Notes: generated by a model from the letters alone, not told the origin. A DNA stretch of 64,000 nt from an uncultured Bacteroidota bacterium (GCA_902618245.1 CACMZR010000001.1:1-64000); one strand, 5' to 3'. Positions 8,948-19,673 are shown, numbered from the stretch's first letter. A program made the numbers and translations.

Positions 8948-9529
8948 ATGCCAAAAAAAATTGTTTTGTTAGCTTCTGGGAATGGTACAAATGCAGCAAA
9001 TATTTGCCGTTTTTTTCATAAGGATAATAAAGTTGTCGTAATATCTGTTTTCACAAATAATCCCTTAGCTAGAGTTATAGAGCGAGTTAAAGAATATGGA
9101 ATCAAAGCGGAAGTATTTGATAAAACTTCTTTTAACAAAGGGGATCTACTTAAAACGATATGTTCTCTAAATCCAGATTTAATTGTTTTAGCAGGTTTTT
9201 TATTAAAATTAGGACCAGACTGGATTCGTGCTTTTCCAGATAAGATACTTAATATTCATCCAGCCCTTTTACCAAAATATGGTGGTAAGGGAATGTTTGG
9301 GAATAATGTTCATCAAGCAGTTAAGGATAACAAAGAAAATGAAACTGGTATTACTATTCATTATGTAAATGAAGACTTTGATAAGGGTAAAATTTTATAT
9401 CAAAAGAAAGTCAAAATAGATCTTGATGATACAATTGAAGAAATTGCACTCAAAATACATCAATTAGAGTATGTTTATTTTCCAAAAATCATTAAAAAAA
9501 TTTTAAAAAATCAAGTTAATGAGTGCTAA
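8948..9529 (+). CDS. purN: phosphoribosylglycinamide formyltransferase
   Basis: Transfers a formyl group from 10-formyltetrahydrofolate to GAR in purine synthesis. The N-terminus KIVLLASGNGTNAANI is the phosphate-binding loop. LAGFLLKLGP, ILNIHPALLPKYGGKGM (with the catalytic Asn-His pair) and TGITIHYVNEDFDKG (with the catalytic Asp) follow. The 193-residue length is normal. The gene overlaps rnhA by 11 bases and lies just upstream of a PfkB kinase and another purine gene. Confidence 0.96.
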   Translation: MPKKIVLLASGNGTNAANICRFFHKDNKVVVISVFTNNPLARVIERVKEYGIKAEVFDKTSFNKGDLLKTICSLNPDLIVLAGFLLKLGPDWIRAFPDKILNIHPALLPKYGGKGMFGNNVHQAVKDNKENETGITIHYVNEDFDKGKILYQKKVKIDLDDTIEEIALKIHQLEYVYFPKIIKKILKNQVNEC

Positions 9530-9998
9530 ATCTATTCACTTATATACCGATGGATCTTCCCAAGGGAACCCAGGCCCAGGGGGTTACGGTATAATATTAG
9601 AATGGGTTGGCACATCATATAAAAGGGAGTTTTCGCAAGGTTATTTTCTTACAACTAACAATAGGATGGAATTATTAGCTGTTATTGTAGGATTAGAGAT
9701 GCTAAAGGAATCAGGCATTGAAGTAACTGTTTACAGCGATTCAAAATACGTGATTGATGCTGTGGAAAAAAAATGGCTATTTAATTGGCAAAAAATTAAT
9801 TTTAAAGGTAAAAAGAATAGTGATCTTTGGCTACGATTTATAAAAGTTTACGAAAAACATAGAGTTTCTTTTCAATGGATTAAAGGACATAATAATCATC
9901 CACAAAATGAAAGATGTGATAGAATGGCGTCAATGGCTGCAAAAAAGAAAAATTTAATTCGAGATATAGGTTTTGAAACAAATAACAAAAAGGTTTAG
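9519..9998 (+). CDS. rnhA: ribonuclease HI
   Basis: Degrades the RNA strand of RNA-DNA hybrids, for example at primers and R-loops. The acidic active site is complete: Asp in HLYTDGSSQGNPGPGGYG, Glu in NNRMELLAVI, Asp in YSDSKYVIDA, and the final Asp in NERCDRMA, preceded by the IKGHNNHPQNE loop with its His. At 159 residues it is full length. It overlaps the purN stop by 11 bases, implying co-translation. Confidence 0.96.
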   Translation: MSAKSIHLYTDGSSQGNPGPGGYGIILEWVGTSYKREFSQGYFLTTNNRMELLAVIVGLEMLKESGIEVTVYSDSKYVIDAVEKKWLFNWQKINFKGKKNSDLWLRFIKVYEKHRVSFQWIKGHNNHPQNERCDRMASMAAKKKNLIRDIGFETNNKKV

Positions 9999-10076
9999 TT
10001 TGATTAACTATGCAATTAAATTAGATAAATGTTTCAAAAATATTAAGATGGTAATAGACTTTATTAATTTTACAAA

Positions 10077-10994
10077 ATGAATAACAAACTTTTGGTTTTG
10101 GGCACTATCGCCTATGACTCAATAGAATCACCTTCAGGGGCTGTAAAAAAAATTTTAGGGGGTTGCGCCACTTACATTGGTTTATCTGCATCAAAGTTCA
10201 AAACATCTTGTTGTTTAGTCTCAATAGTAGGGGAAGATTTCGAAAATTCTTATTTTAAATTGTTTGAATCCAATGGGGTAGATACATCAGGAGTCCATTT
10301 TGTATCAAATGAGAAAACATTTTTTTGGAGCGGCAGATATCTTGATAATTTTAATGACAGAATAACCATAGAAACTCAATTGAATGTTTTAACTAAATTT
10401 AAACCTGTTGTTCCAAATAAGTTCCTTGATGCAAGTATTGTCTTGTTAGGGAATCTTGACCCTAATTTGCAATTAGATGTGTTAAATCAAATGAAAAATC
10501 CAAAATTTGTAATTATGGACACTATGAATTTTTGGATTGAAGGATATAGAACAAAATTAGATGAAATAATAAGTAAAGTCGATTTAATTTCTGTAAATGA
10601 AGAGGAGGCAAGACAGTTGACGGATTCACTTTCTATAATTGATTCAGCCAAAAAACTCCAAGCGATGGGACCAAAAAATGTAATCATAAAAAAAGGTGAG
10701 CATGGTGCAATACTTTTTTGTGACAAAAAAATTTTTCAAGTACCTGCATTTCCATTGAAAAAAATTTTCGATCCCACTGGCGCTGGTGACAGTTTTATAG
10801 GAGGTTTTGCTGGAAGTTTGTCTGAAAAAAAACAACTTTCTTTTCAGGCAATGAAAACGGCTGCAGTAAAGGGCTCAGCTATTGCTTCATTTACTGTTCA
10901 ACAATTTGGTACTAAAGAATTAGAAAACTTGACATTTCGAAAATTAAATAAAAGAATAAAGGAATTTAAATCGTTAACCAATTTTGAAATTTAA
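10077..10994 (+). CDS. PfkB-family carbohydrate/nucleoside kinase
   Basis: Ribokinase-fold kinase of unknown substrate. It has the early GGCATYIGLSASKF stretch (PfkB signature 1 region) and the C-terminal anion-hole motif DPTGAGDSFIGGF, whose Asp is the catalytic base. Full length at 305 residues. It lies 24 bases before the purine amidotransferase gene and downstream of purN-rnhA, and the same pairing is common in Flavobacteriia, so a nucleoside such as adenosine or inosine is a reasonable guess at the substrate. That is inference from neighbours only. Confidence 0.85.
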   Translation: MNNKLLVLGTIAYDSIESPSGAVKKILGGCATYIGLSASKFKTSCCLVSIVGEDFENSYFKLFESNGVDTSGVHFVSNEKTFFWSGRYLDNFNDRITIETQLNVLTKFKPVVPNKFLDASIVLLGNLDPNLQLDVLNQMKNPKFVIMDTMNFWIEGYRTKLDEIISKVDLISVNEEEARQLTDSLSIIDSAKKLQAMGPKNVIIKKGEHGAILFCDKKIFQVPAFPLKKIFDPTGAGDSFIGGFAGSLSEKKQLSFQAMKTAAVKGSAIASFTVQQFGTKELENLTFRKLNKRIKEFKSLTNFEI

Positions 10995-11018
10995 AGAAAC
11001 CAATATCAATTTATTCAA

Positions 11019-12917
11019 ATGAGCGATATCATTAAACATGAGTGTGGCATTGCCCTTTTACAATTAAAAAAACCATTATTATACTATAAAGAGAAATATG
11101 GTAGTGCATTATATGGGATTAATAAAATGTATTTATTGATGGAAAAACAGCATAATCGTGGACAAGATGGTGCTGGCTTTGCGAGTATTAAATTTGACAT
11201 GTTACCAGGGGAGCGTTATATAAGTAGGGTTAGATCTGCTAAACCACAACCCATTCAAAATATTTTTAAAACTATAAAGGAGCGGGTTAGAAAGCAAATT
11301 AAAATTTCACCAGACCTATTATCTGATGTAGAAAAATTAAAAAAAGAAGTTCCATATATAGGGGAGTTAATGCTTGGACATGTAAGGTATGGAACCTTTG
11401 GGAAAAATAATATCGAAAGTGTTCATCCCTTTTTAAGACAAAACAATTGGATGCATCGAAATCTAATTGTAGCGGGAAATTTTAATCTTACAAACGTAAA
11501 TCAACTTTTTGATAATCTTGTTGATCTAGGACAGCATCCTAAGGAGAGAGCTGACACTGTTACTGTAATGGAAAAAATTGGTCATTTCCTTGACGATGCT
11601 GTAGCAAAGATTTACAAAAACTTGCGTAACGAGGGGTATTCTAAAGCAGAAGCCTCTCCATTAATAGCAGAACGCCTAAAGCTCTCAAAGATTTTAAGAA
11701 AAGCATCAAAAAATTGGGATGGAGGATATGCAATGGCAGGCCTCTTAGGCCACGGAGATTCTTTCGTTCTTAGAGACCCGGTTGGGATTCGACCAGTTTA
11801 TTATTATTCAGATAATGAGATTGTTGTAGTAGCATCTGAACGGCCTGCAATACAAACAGTATTCGATGTACCTTATTCTAATGTAGAGGAATTGAGTCCT
11901 GGTTATGCAATAATTACCAAAAAAAATGGTAATACATATATTAAAGAAATTTTAGAGCCTAAACAGAAAAGAGCGTGCTCATTCGAAAGAATATACTTTT
12001 CTCGAGGAGGAGATTCTGAAATTTATCAGGAAAGAAAAAATTTAGGCAAAGCTTTATTTCCTCAAGTATACAAATCCATAAAAGGAGATTTAGAAAACAC
12101 AGTTTTTTCTTTTATACCGAATACAGCTGAAACATCCTTTTATGGTATGATTGGTGCAGTTCAAGATCACGTAAGAGATCTTTTTAAGAAAGAGTTGAAC
12201 AAAGAAAAGAAACTCAACATTGATAACCTTACTAAAATGTTAAACTTAAAACCAAGAATTGAAAAAATTGCTATAAAAGATGCGAAACTAAGAACATTTA
12301 TAACAGAAGATAGTGACAGAGATGACCTAGTAGCTCATGTTTATGACATAACATATGGTGTTGTAAAAAATAGTGATAATCTTGTAATTATTGATGACAG
12401 CATTGTAAGGGGAACTACATTACAGAAAAGTATATTAAGAATGTTAGATCGGTTGGAGCCTAAAAAAATTATTGTTGTTTCAAGCGCACCACAAATAAGG
12501 TATCCAGATTGTTATGGTATTGATATGGCTAAATTGGAAGAATTTATAGCATTTCGTGCTGCTTTGAAGCTTCACGAGGATCGTGGGACTAAAGAAAAAA
12601 TTGTAAAAGATGTGTATCAAAATTGTTTGAATGCTATAGAAAATGGACTAGAATCTCCTGAAAATTATGTGAAAGAGATATATAAACCCTTTTCTGATGA
12701 GGAAATTTCGTATAAGATTTCAGAAATATTAAAAACAAATGACATAAATGCGGAGATAGAGGTAATCTTCCAAACGATTAGTGGGTTGAAAAAAGCTTGT
12801 CCTAAAAATCACGGGGATTGGTATTTTTCAGGGGATTATCCAACACCAGGTGGTCGCAGAGTTGTGAACAATGCTTTTGTAAATTTTGTAGAGAAAAAAA
12901 ATAAAAGGGCTTATTAG
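11019..12917 (+). CDS. purF: amidophosphoribosyltransferase, long Bacteroidota type
   Basis: First committed enzyme of purine synthesis: glutamine amide is transferred to PRPP to make phosphoribosylamine. The class II glutaminase nucleophile would be Cys9 (KHECGIALLQL); most PurF proteins have it at residue 2 after processing. Further glutaminase features are QHNRGQDGAGFAS and GHVRYGTFG. The phosphoribosyltransferase PRPP loop is VIIDDSIVRGTT near residue 457. At 632 residues it is about 130 longer than E. coli PurF, with inserts and a C-terminal extension; this long type is typical of Bacteroidota. It is probably co-transcribed with the upstream PfkB kinase. Confidence 0.9.
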   Translation: MSDIIKHECGIALLQLKKPLLYYKEKYGSALYGINKMYLLMEKQHNRGQDGAGFASIKFDMLPGERYISRVRSAKPQPIQNIFKTIKERVRKQIKISPDLLSDVEKLKKEVPYIGELMLGHVRYGTFGKNNIESVHPFLRQNNWMHRNLIVAGNFNLTNVNQLFDNLVDLGQHPKERADTVTVMEKIGHFLDDAVAKIYKNLRNEGYSKAEASPLIAERLKLSKILRKASKNWDGGYAMAGLLGHGDSFVLRDPVGIRPVYYYSDNEIVVVASERPAIQTVFDVPYSNVEELSPGYAIITKKNGNTYIKEILEPKQKRACSFERIYFSRGGDSEIYQERKNLGKALFPQVYKSIKGDLENTVFSFIPNTAETSFYGMIGAVQDHVRDLFKKELNKEKKLNIDNLTKMLNLKPRIEKIAIKDAKLRTFITEDSDRDDLVAHVYDITYGVVKNSDNLVIIDDSIVRGTTLQKSILRMLDRLEPKKIIVVSSAPQIRYPDCYGIDMAKLEEFIAFRAALKLHEDRGTKEKIVKDVYQNCLNAIENGLESPENYVKEIYKPFSDEEISYKISEILKTNDINAEIEVIFQTISGLKKACPKNHGDWYFSGDYPTPGGRRVVNNAFVNFVEKKNKRAY

Positions 12918-12973
12918 TTTTTTCTCTTAAAAGAATAAATCAACCGATAAAGCAGCTTGCTTACGAAATAGAA

Positions 12974-13582
12974 TTATATTATATCATTATATAAGCTTGT
13001 AACTTTTTCCCAGTTAATTACATTAAAAAATGCATTAATGTAATCTAGTCTTCTGTTTTGATAGTTAAGATAGTATGCGTGTTCCCAGACGTCAATCCCT
13101 AAAATAGGAGTTCCCGAGCAGCTAATTCCAGGCATCAAAGGATTATCCTGATTAGCAGTTGAACAGACCTCAACAGAACCATCTTTATTCGCACAAAGCC
13201 AAGCCCAACCTGAGCCAAACTGTGTCCCAGCTGCTTTGGAAAATTCTGTTTTAAAATTTTCAAATGAGCCAAATTCATTATCTATTGAGTCTAACAAGAT
13301 ACCTTCAGGTAAACCTCCACCATTAGGAGACATTATTTGCCAAAATAAACGATGATTATAGAAGCCTCCACCATTGTTTCGGACAGCTTTATTATTTAGA
13401 TCTAGCTCATTTAGTATTTCTTCAATTGAAAGATCTGCAAGTGGAGTATCAGCAATAGCACTATTCAGATTATTTGTGTAACCGTTATGATGCTTAGTAT
13501 GATGGATTTCCATAGTCCTAGCATCAATGTGAGGTTCTAATTCGTTGTAATCATATGATAAAGAGGGTAATTCAAAAGCCAT
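12974..13582 (-). CDS. sodA: superoxide dismutase, Mn type
   Basis: Converts superoxide to oxygen and hydrogen peroxide. The four metal ligands are visible: His27 in MEIHHTKHH, His in YNHRLFWQ (about 77), Asp164 and His168 in [10 protein letters not shown]. Two marks favour manganese over iron: MSPNGGG after the second ligand and the Gln in [10 protein letters not shown]. No signal peptide, so cytoplasmic; 202 residues is full length. The gene converges on purF and is preceded by a good Bacteroidota promoter. Confidence 0.95.
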   Translation of the reverse strand: MAFELPSLSYDYNELEPHIDARTMEIHHTKHHNGYTNNLNSAIADTPLADLSIEEILNELDLNNKAVRNNGGGFYNHRLFWQIMSPNGGGLPEGILLDSIDNEFGSFENFKTEFSKAAGTQFGSGWAWLCANKDGSVEVCSTANQDNPLMPGISCSGTPILGIDVWEHAYYLNYQNRRLDYINAFFNVINWEKVTSLYNDII

Positions 13583-13604
13583 GTTTTATTTTTTAAAATT
13601 TAAC

Positions 13605-13637
13605 AAAATTAAAATTTCTTTTTGCAATAAAAGACAA
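13605..13637 (-). promoter_or_regulatory. candidate promoter of sodA
   Basis: Minus strand: TTG at 13637-13635, then 22 bases, then TAATTTTG at 13612-13605. This fits the Bacteroidota consensus TTG-N(17-23)-TAnnTTTG in both boxes and is the best promoter match I found in the window. It lies 23 bases upstream of the ATG. Confidence 0.5.
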
Positions 13638-13678
13638 AGATTGTAAAAGCATTAAATTTAAATTAGAATTTTAACATT

Positions 13679-16600
13679 TTGGCTAAAAATCATTTCAAAA
13701 TTATAAACGCATCGGCAGGTTCTGGGAAAACTTATAATTTGGTACATGAATATTTAAAAATTTTATTAGAAAATCCCTCAAATAATGCTTTTAGACATTC
13801 TTTAGCATTGACATTCACAAATAAATCAGTTAATTCAATGAAAAGTAGAATACTCGAGACATTATTTTTACTTTCTATTGAATCAAATGATGTAAAATCC
13901 TACTCCGAAGATTTTTGTAATTTTTTTAATATTTCGAAAAAAGAGTTGGCTTCTAGGTCAATGTTCATTTTAAAAAAAATTTTTTTAGAATACGGAGCTT
14001 TCAGTGTTATTACGCTTGACAAATTTTCTCATAGACTGGTCCGAACATTTTATCGAGAATTTAATTTGCCGTTTGGTTTTGAAGTATCATTAGATTTAGA
14101 AAGTTTAATTGAGGAGACAATAGACTCAATTCTAGATGAGATAGGAATAGATAAATTAATATCTAAATATCTTTTGGATTTTAGTCTGCAAAAAATAAAT
14201 AATGATAAAGATTGGGATGTAGAGATAGATTTAAAAGAATTCGTCCCTATACTTTTTAATGAGAACGATAGAATCCCCGTAAATTATATAAAAAATAGAA
14301 ATACTAAAATATTAGAAGCAGATAGAGTTTTATTAAGTAAGCTTTTAAAAAATGAGAAATTAAAAGTTTTAAAAAAAGCAGGGGAGGCATTAAAATTTTT
14401 AAAGAGTTTAGATTTAAAAGCTAATGATTTCACTCAAAAAAGAGTTCACAAGTATTTTGAAAATATTAGTAAGGGATCAATCACTACAAAATATTTTGAA
14501 CAGTTAGAATTTTCTTTATCAGGGAGAAAACCTATATATAATTTTTCTTTATCTGAAGAGAAAAAAGTTTTGATTGATAAGAATAAAGATAAAATTGAGC
14601 ATTATTTTCTCAGTGTTAAAAAAAGTATAACCCAAATATTATTAATAGAACGAACTCTAGCATCTTGGACCCCAAGATTGCTTTTGCAATTGATGGAAGA
14701 GCGTTTAGAAAGGATTCAGAATGAAAAGAAAATTAGGATTAACTCAGACTTCAACAAAAAAATTAACCTACTAGTCAAAGATGAACCTACTCCATATATC
14801 TATGAAAGATTAGGTGTAAGGTACAAACATTATTTTTTAGACGAATTTCAAGATACATCTACTCTACAATGGAGCAATTTAATTCCCTTAATTTCTAACT
14901 CTGTCGAGGGCGAAAGTTTATCTGGGGAAAAAGGATCTCTTTTTTTAGTGGGTGATCCAAAGCAATCTATCTATAGATGGAGAGGAGGAGATATGAACCA
15001 ATTTATTGACTTGGTTAATAATATTAAAAACCCTTTTCAAATTTCTGCTAGCCAAGAAACATTAAAAACAAATTACAGATCATTTAAAGAGATTGTAGAT
15101 TTTAATAAAGGTCTTTTCCAAATTATATCAGATAGTTTTGAAAATAAATATTACAGGAGGCTTTATGGAGAGTCAAGTTGGCAAAAACATATTTACGAAG
15201 GTGGATATATAAATGTCCAAGCTATTAGTAAAGAAGGTATAAAAGGAATAACAACTCCACAATATATTTCTAAAACAGTCGAGATTATAAAAAAACTTGT
15301 CAAAAATGGATATGATCAAGCTGATATAGCAATTTTGGTCCGAAAAAAAGAACAAGCTACCGAAATTGGTAATGAAATGATAAAAGAGGGATTCAATATA
15401 TCTTCATCAGAATCCATGTTGGTGAATAATTCTATTAAAGTACAATTAATAATTGCTATTCTGTATTTATCATCAAATCCAAATTCATCTCGACATCATA
15501 AAACTATATTTGACGTTCTATATGAATTAAGCAATAGAAAAATCATAGATTATCACCAATTTGCAAAAAACAATTTAAATGTAAAAACATCTATTTTTTT
15601 CAATCAACTTGAAAGTAATTTTGGACTAAAATTAGATCTAGGAAAAATTAAATCTAAAACAATTTTAGATGCTGTAGATTACATTTTAATAAGTTTATCA
15701 AATTTTGATACGGATGATATATACTTATCATCATTTTTGGAAGACGTATTAGAGTTTTCCAAATCATTTGCATCTTCAATAGACTCCTATCTAAGTCACT
15801 GGGAAATACAGTCTGCTAGATTAAGAATAGCAACATCAGAGACCGACGAATCTATTAAGCTTATGACTATTCACAAAGCAAAGGGCCTTGAGTTTCCAGT
15901 TGTCATACTTCCATTTATGGATTCTCCAATATATCCCAATATTATTGAAAAAATATGGTATCCTTTCAAGGATAAAAACTTTAAAAATATAGGATGGGGG
16001 TGGTTTAATTTCTCAAATGAAATTCAATATTATGGCAAAGAAGGTAATGAGCTACATAAGTCATATCGCCTTAGTCAAAAATTAGATGCTCTTAACGTTC
16101 TTTACGTGGCATTAACTCGGGCCGTAGAGGCAATGTTTATAATTACAAAGGAAGTAGACGAAGGAGAAAATACATATGCTCATTTACTTAAAAAATATAT
16201 TATGAGTGAGGGACAAGGTTTTAATTCAAAAACTCCATTCACTAGGGGAGAATTATTAATTAGAGCAAATAAAAATCAAGGATTAATTGAAAAGTCTGAA
16301 ATAAATAGTCATTATTCTTTGCAACTAAATTTAGGTTGGAAGCAACACTTTATATTAGATTCAATAAAAAAGAAAAATTTTAAAAGCTCTCAAGCAAAGG
16401 GTGTTTTAATGCATAATTTGTTAGCTCAAATAATTACTTCAGATATGGTGGCTGATGTTCTTCAAAAAGCCATAGATGACAAAATTCTTCCAATTAAAAT
16501 TAAAGGTTTTGTTGAAAAGAGCTTAAGAAAAGTTGTTACACATGCTGAATTGAAGTCTTTATATAATGGTGAAGATAAAGTTTTGTGTGAAGAAGATCTA

Positions 16601-16813
16601 CTTGTTCCAAACGGGCCTACTCTAAGACCAGATCGAATAAATATCAAAAAATCCGGGGGAATATGTGTAATTGATTACAAAACAGGAACTCCAAAAAAAA
16701 CAGATCAATCACAAATCTTATCTTACTCAACAGTTTTAAATAATATGGGATATTTTGATATAGAAAATATTTTAGTTTATATAAATGATAAAGTACAAAT
16801 TTTAAAAATTTAA
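13679..16813 (+). CDS. UvrD-type helicase with RecB-like nuclease domain (AddA-like)
   Basis: Helicase-nuclease subunit for processing double-strand breaks before RecA loading. Superfamily 1 motifs in order: Walker A ASAGSGKTYNL (residues 11-21), LTFTNKSVNSMKSRI, Walker B DEFQDTS (Asp388), VGDPKQSIYRWRGGD, IHKAKGLEFPVVI and LYVALTRA. The C-terminus carries a PD-(D/E)XK nuclease with GVLMHNLL and VIDYKTGTPKK (near residue 999). The start is TTG at 13679; the Walker A position close to the N-terminus supports it. At 1044 residues it is in the range for Bacteroidota AddA. The next gene is its AddB-like partner. Confidence 0.9.
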   Translation: MAKNHFKIINASAGSGKTYNLVHEYLKILLENPSNNAFRHSLALTFTNKSVNSMKSRILETLFLLSIESNDVKSYSEDFCNFFNISKKELASRSMFILKKIFLEYGAFSVITLDKFSHRLVRTFYREFNLPFGFEVSLDLESLIEETIDSILDEIGIDKLISKYLLDFSLQKINNDKDWDVEIDLKEFVPILFNENDRIPVNYIKNRNTKILEADRVLLSKLLKNEKLKVLKKAGEALKFLKSLDLKANDFTQKRVHKYFENISKGSITTKYFEQLEFSLSGRKPIYNFSLSEEKKVLIDKNKDKIEHYFLSVKKSITQILLIERTLASWTPRLLLQLMEERLERIQNEKKIRINSDFNKKINLLVKDEPTPYIYERLGVRYKHYFLDEFQDTSTLQWSNLIPLISNSVEGESLSGEKGSLFLVGDPKQSIYRWRGGDMNQFIDLVNNIKNPFQISASQETLKTNYRSFKEIVDFNKGLFQIISDSFENKYYRRLYGESSWQKHIYEGGYINVQAISKEGIKGITTPQYISKTVEIIKKLVKNGYDQADIAILVRKKEQATEIGNEMIKEGFNISSSESMLVNNSIKVQLIIAILYLSSNPNSSRHHKTIFDVLYELSNRKIIDYHQFAKNNLNVKTSIFFNQLESNFGLKLDLGKIKSKTILDAVDYILISLSNFDTDDIYLSSFLEDVLEFSKSFASSIDSYLSHWEIQSARLRIATSETDESIKLMTIHKAKGLEFPVVILPFMDSPIYPNIIEKIWYPFKDKNFKNIGWGWFNFSNEIQYYGKEGNELHKSYRLSQKLDALNVLYVALTRAVEAMFIITKEVDEGENTYAHLLKKYIMSEGQGFNSKTPFTRGELLIRANKNQGLIEKSEINSHYSLQLNLGWKQHFILDSIKKKNFKSSQAKGVLMHNLLAQIITSDMVADVLQKAIDDKILPIKIKGFVEKSLRKVVTHAELKSLYNGEDKVLCEEDLLVPNGPTLRPDRINIKKSGGICVIDYKTGTPKKTDQSQILSYSTVLNNMGYFDIENILVYINDKVQILKI

Positions 16814-16877
16814 ATATAACCTTTAACTCTTTGAGTTTACATCTAATAATTTCAAATCTGATTATTTACATTTAAAG

Positions 16878-19589
16878 ATGCAAACTTTTTTAGATCATGT
16901 TGCCGAAAAAATAGCTTCTTCAACTCATAAATGGGATAAGATAAAAGTAATAGTTCCAAATAATAGGGCTATAATTTTTTTGAAAGAATGTTTTAAAAAA
17001 GTAATTGACCGCCCGATTATTGCTCCTAAAATTTTGACTATTGACGAATTTATAAAAGATCTCTCAGGGATCAAACCTATATCAAAACCAGAAATTATTT
17101 TAAGTTTTTATGAGGTTTACAGTGAAAATACCCCTATTAAGGAATTAGAATCATTCAGTAATTTTTCTGGATGGGCTTCTAAATTAATTGAAGAATTTAA
17201 TGAGATCGATAGTCAACTAATAGATAGTAAAGAACTTTTCAATTATATGATTGCCATTAAGAATTTAGAGAATTGGAGGCCTGAGAAAAAAGGAGAGTTA
17301 AGTAAAATTCATTATAACCTGCAAGGAAAAGTATTTATTTATTACAATAAACTTTATAAAAAACTTTTAAATAGTCAAAATGGTTATTATGGATTACGCA
17401 TTAGAGAAGCTATAAAAAATTTACCATTTTACATTGAAGAGGAAATCCCATATCATTTTTTTATAGGATTTAATGCGCTAACAAAATCTGAATCAATTTT
17501 AATTCAAGAGATGATTTCAGCACAAAAAGCAGAAATCCTATGGGATATTGACATTAAATTCTTTGAAGATTCATATCATAGTGCTGGACATTTTATAAGG
17601 AAATATTATAAAGAATGGAAAGTTCTTAAAAAGCAAACAAAACAAGAGTTTCAAAACTTTTTTTCAGACCAAAAAAAAATTGAAATTATTAAAACGTTTA
17701 ATAATAATACTCAGGCAAAAACAGCTGTGAAAATTGCATCTAAATTATATGAAGAACTACCTCAAGAATCAACAGTAATAGTTCTTGGAGATGAAAACCT
17801 TTTAAAAGCTTCACTTTCTGTATTGCCTGAAAAATTACCATGGAATATTACAATGGGCTATCCATTAAAAAATACATTGTTAACAGGATTTCTTATGTTA
17901 TATTTTGAATTACACGAAAGTGTTAGTCAAAAAGGATTCCCTTACAGAAAATTAAAAGAATTTTCAATTTTGATCTTTGTTAAAAGGATTTTTAAGAAAA
18001 CAAACTCAAGAAGTAATTTATTAATTCAAAGAAATCTAAATTACGTTAGTGTTGATAAACTTTGTAAAAATGATAAAACAGGGGCATTATTTTATACTCC
18101 ATTTAAAAATTCAAAACAATTTTTAAAGCAGATAAAACAGATAATTAAAATTACTAGGAACAGTTTTATAGCCGAAGAAGATGAGCCCTATCACATTCAG
18201 GTTTGTGAAATTTTCCTTGGGTTTTTTGAAAAGCTAAATAAATATTGTCAAGATTATAATTTCATAAAATCAGTCTCAGATATAAGGATAGTTTTTGAAA
18301 CTATGTTATCTGAAGAAACGTTAAATTTTGACGGAGATCCATTAAGTGGAATTCAAGTTATGGGATTACTAGAAACAAGGCTTTTGGATTTTGATAATGT
18401 TGTAATTACAAATTTAAATGAGGGGATTTTACCCAAAGCAGAAAATTCATTTTCGTTTTTTCCATTTGATGTTAGGAAAAAGTTTGAAATGAATACATTC
18501 CTAGAACAGGATCATCTCTATTCATATCATTTTTTTAGGCTTTTACAAAGGGCAAAAAAAATATTCCTCTTGTATAATGCTTCTTCCGAAGATTTCATTT
18601 CTTCAGAACCAAGTAGATTTTTAATGCAATTAGAATATTTCAAACAGCCAAACCATGAATTAAAGCAAAAGAAAATTCAGTTGCCTTTCCCTGAGCTAAG
18701 AACAAAAAATAAATTAGTTGAAAAGACAGAAAAAATTTTAATTGATTTAAAAAAAATTGGAAATGATGGGTTTTCACCTTCCTCATTATGTCAATATATA
18801 AGGAATCCATACTCGTTTTATGAAAAACGAGTTCTTAAAATACCTGAGACAAAAGAATCTAGTAAATATTTAAATGCAATAGATAAAGGTGTTATAGTAC
18901 ATCAAGTACTTGAAGATTTATATTCACCCTACCTTTCTAAGACTATGAGAACAAATTATTATGATGAAATGCTTGAAATTATTCCAGAAAAATTAGATAT
19001 AAAGTTTAATTTGTTGACTAATAATAGTGATATTAAAACAGGGAAAAATGCATTGATTTATAATATTATAGAAAAAATTATATCAAAATTTATTATTTCT
19101 GAAAAGAATCTTGTACAAAATGGGTTAAAACTTGAAATACTTGCTTTAGAATACGAATTCAAAAAAACTATATATATTAATTCATTGGGTGAAAGTCAAA
19201 ATTTTAAAGGAACCGTTGATCGAATTGATTTAGTGGACGGAGTTTTAAGATTTGTGGATTATAAAACAGGCAGTTTAAACTCATCTGATATGACGTTAAG
19301 TAAATGGGAGGATTTAACCACAAATGCAAAGAAAAATGCTCTTTTCCAAGTGCTTATATATGCTTATTTTTTAAAAAATGACTTCAATTATGAGAAAGTT
19401 ATCGCGGGTGTTATACCACTTAGAACATTTAAAAATTATTTTATACCTGCTTCTAAAAAAATTAATAGCAGGAAAAAGAATATCTTGGAAATAAATCCTA
19501 GTATTTTAAATCAATTTGAAGACGTACTTTGTAATTTAATACTTGAAATTTTTGATCCCTCAGTACCAATTGTAGAGAAGATAATCTAA
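16878..19589 (+). CDS. PD-(D/E)XK nuclease family protein (AddB-like)
   Basis: Second subunit of the presumed AddAB-like complex. The C-terminal nuclease motif RFVDYKTGSLNSS lies near residue 790; upstream the N-terminal two-thirds resemble an inactivated helicase, with VMGLLETRLLDFDNVVITNLNEG matching the region of AddB that still recalls SF1 helicase motifs. Before the nuclease comes CQYIRNPYSFYEKRVLKI, a conserved element seen in AddB nucleases. An iron-sulfur Cys pattern as in Bacillus AddB is not obvious. The 64-base gap after the AddA-like gene and shared orientation suggest one operon. Family confident, exact complex inferred. Confidence 0.85.
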   Translation: MQTFLDHVAEKIASSTHKWDKIKVIVPNNRAIIFLKECFKKVIDRPIIAPKILTIDEFIKDLSGIKPISKPEIILSFYEVYSENTPIKELESFSNFSGWASKLIEEFNEIDSQLIDSKELFNYMIAIKNLENWRPEKKGELSKIHYNLQGKVFIYYNKLYKKLLNSQNGYYGLRIREAIKNLPFYIEEEIPYHFFIGFNALTKSESILIQEMISAQKAEILWDIDIKFFEDSYHSAGHFIRKYYKEWKVLKKQTKQEFQNFFSDQKKIEIIKTFNNNTQAKTAVKIASKLYEELPQESTVIVLGDENLLKASLSVLPEKLPWNITMGYPLKNTLLTGFLMLYFELHESVSQKGFPYRKLKEFSILIFVKRIFKKTNSRSNLLIQRNLNYVSVDKLCKNDKTGALFYTPFKNSKQFLKQIKQIIKITRNSFIAEEDEPYHIQVCEIFLGFFEKLNKYCQDYNFIKSVSDIRIVFETMLSEETLNFDGDPLSGIQVMGLLETRLLDFDNVVITNLNEGILPKAENSFSFFPFDVRKKFEMNTFLEQDHLYSYHFFRLLQRAKKIFLLYNASSEDFISSEPSRFLMQLEYFKQPNHELKQKKIQLPFPELRTKNKLVEKTEKILIDLKKIGNDGFSPSSLCQYIRNPYSFYEKRVLKIPETKESSKYLNAIDKGVIVHQVLEDLYSPYLSKTMRTNYYDEMLEIIPEKLDIKFNLLTNNSDIKTGKNALIYNIIEKIISKFIISEKNLVQNGLKLEILALEYEFKKTIYINSLGESQNFKGTVDRIDLVDGVLRFVDYKTGSLNSSDMTLSKWEDLTTNAKKNALFQVLIYAYFLKNDFNYEKVIAGVIPLRTFKNYFIPASKKINSRKKNILEINPSILNQFEDVLCNLILEIFDPSVPIVEKII

Positions 19590-19673
19590 CTTACTAAGAT
19601 TATATTTAAAAGCACTTTTAGTCTTTTTTATTAATTTTATGCGATTATTATTTGTTAGTTAATATAATTATAG

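Noticed and set aside
12918-12973. Small inverted repeat AAGCA/TGCTT between purF and sodA as a bidirectional terminator
   Set aside because: Only five base pairs with a three-base loop and no T tract beside it on either strand.
19593-19630. A+T-rich inverted repeat after the AddB-like gene as a terminator
   Set aside because: Stem is almost only A-T with a two-base loop; too weak to call despite the following T residues.
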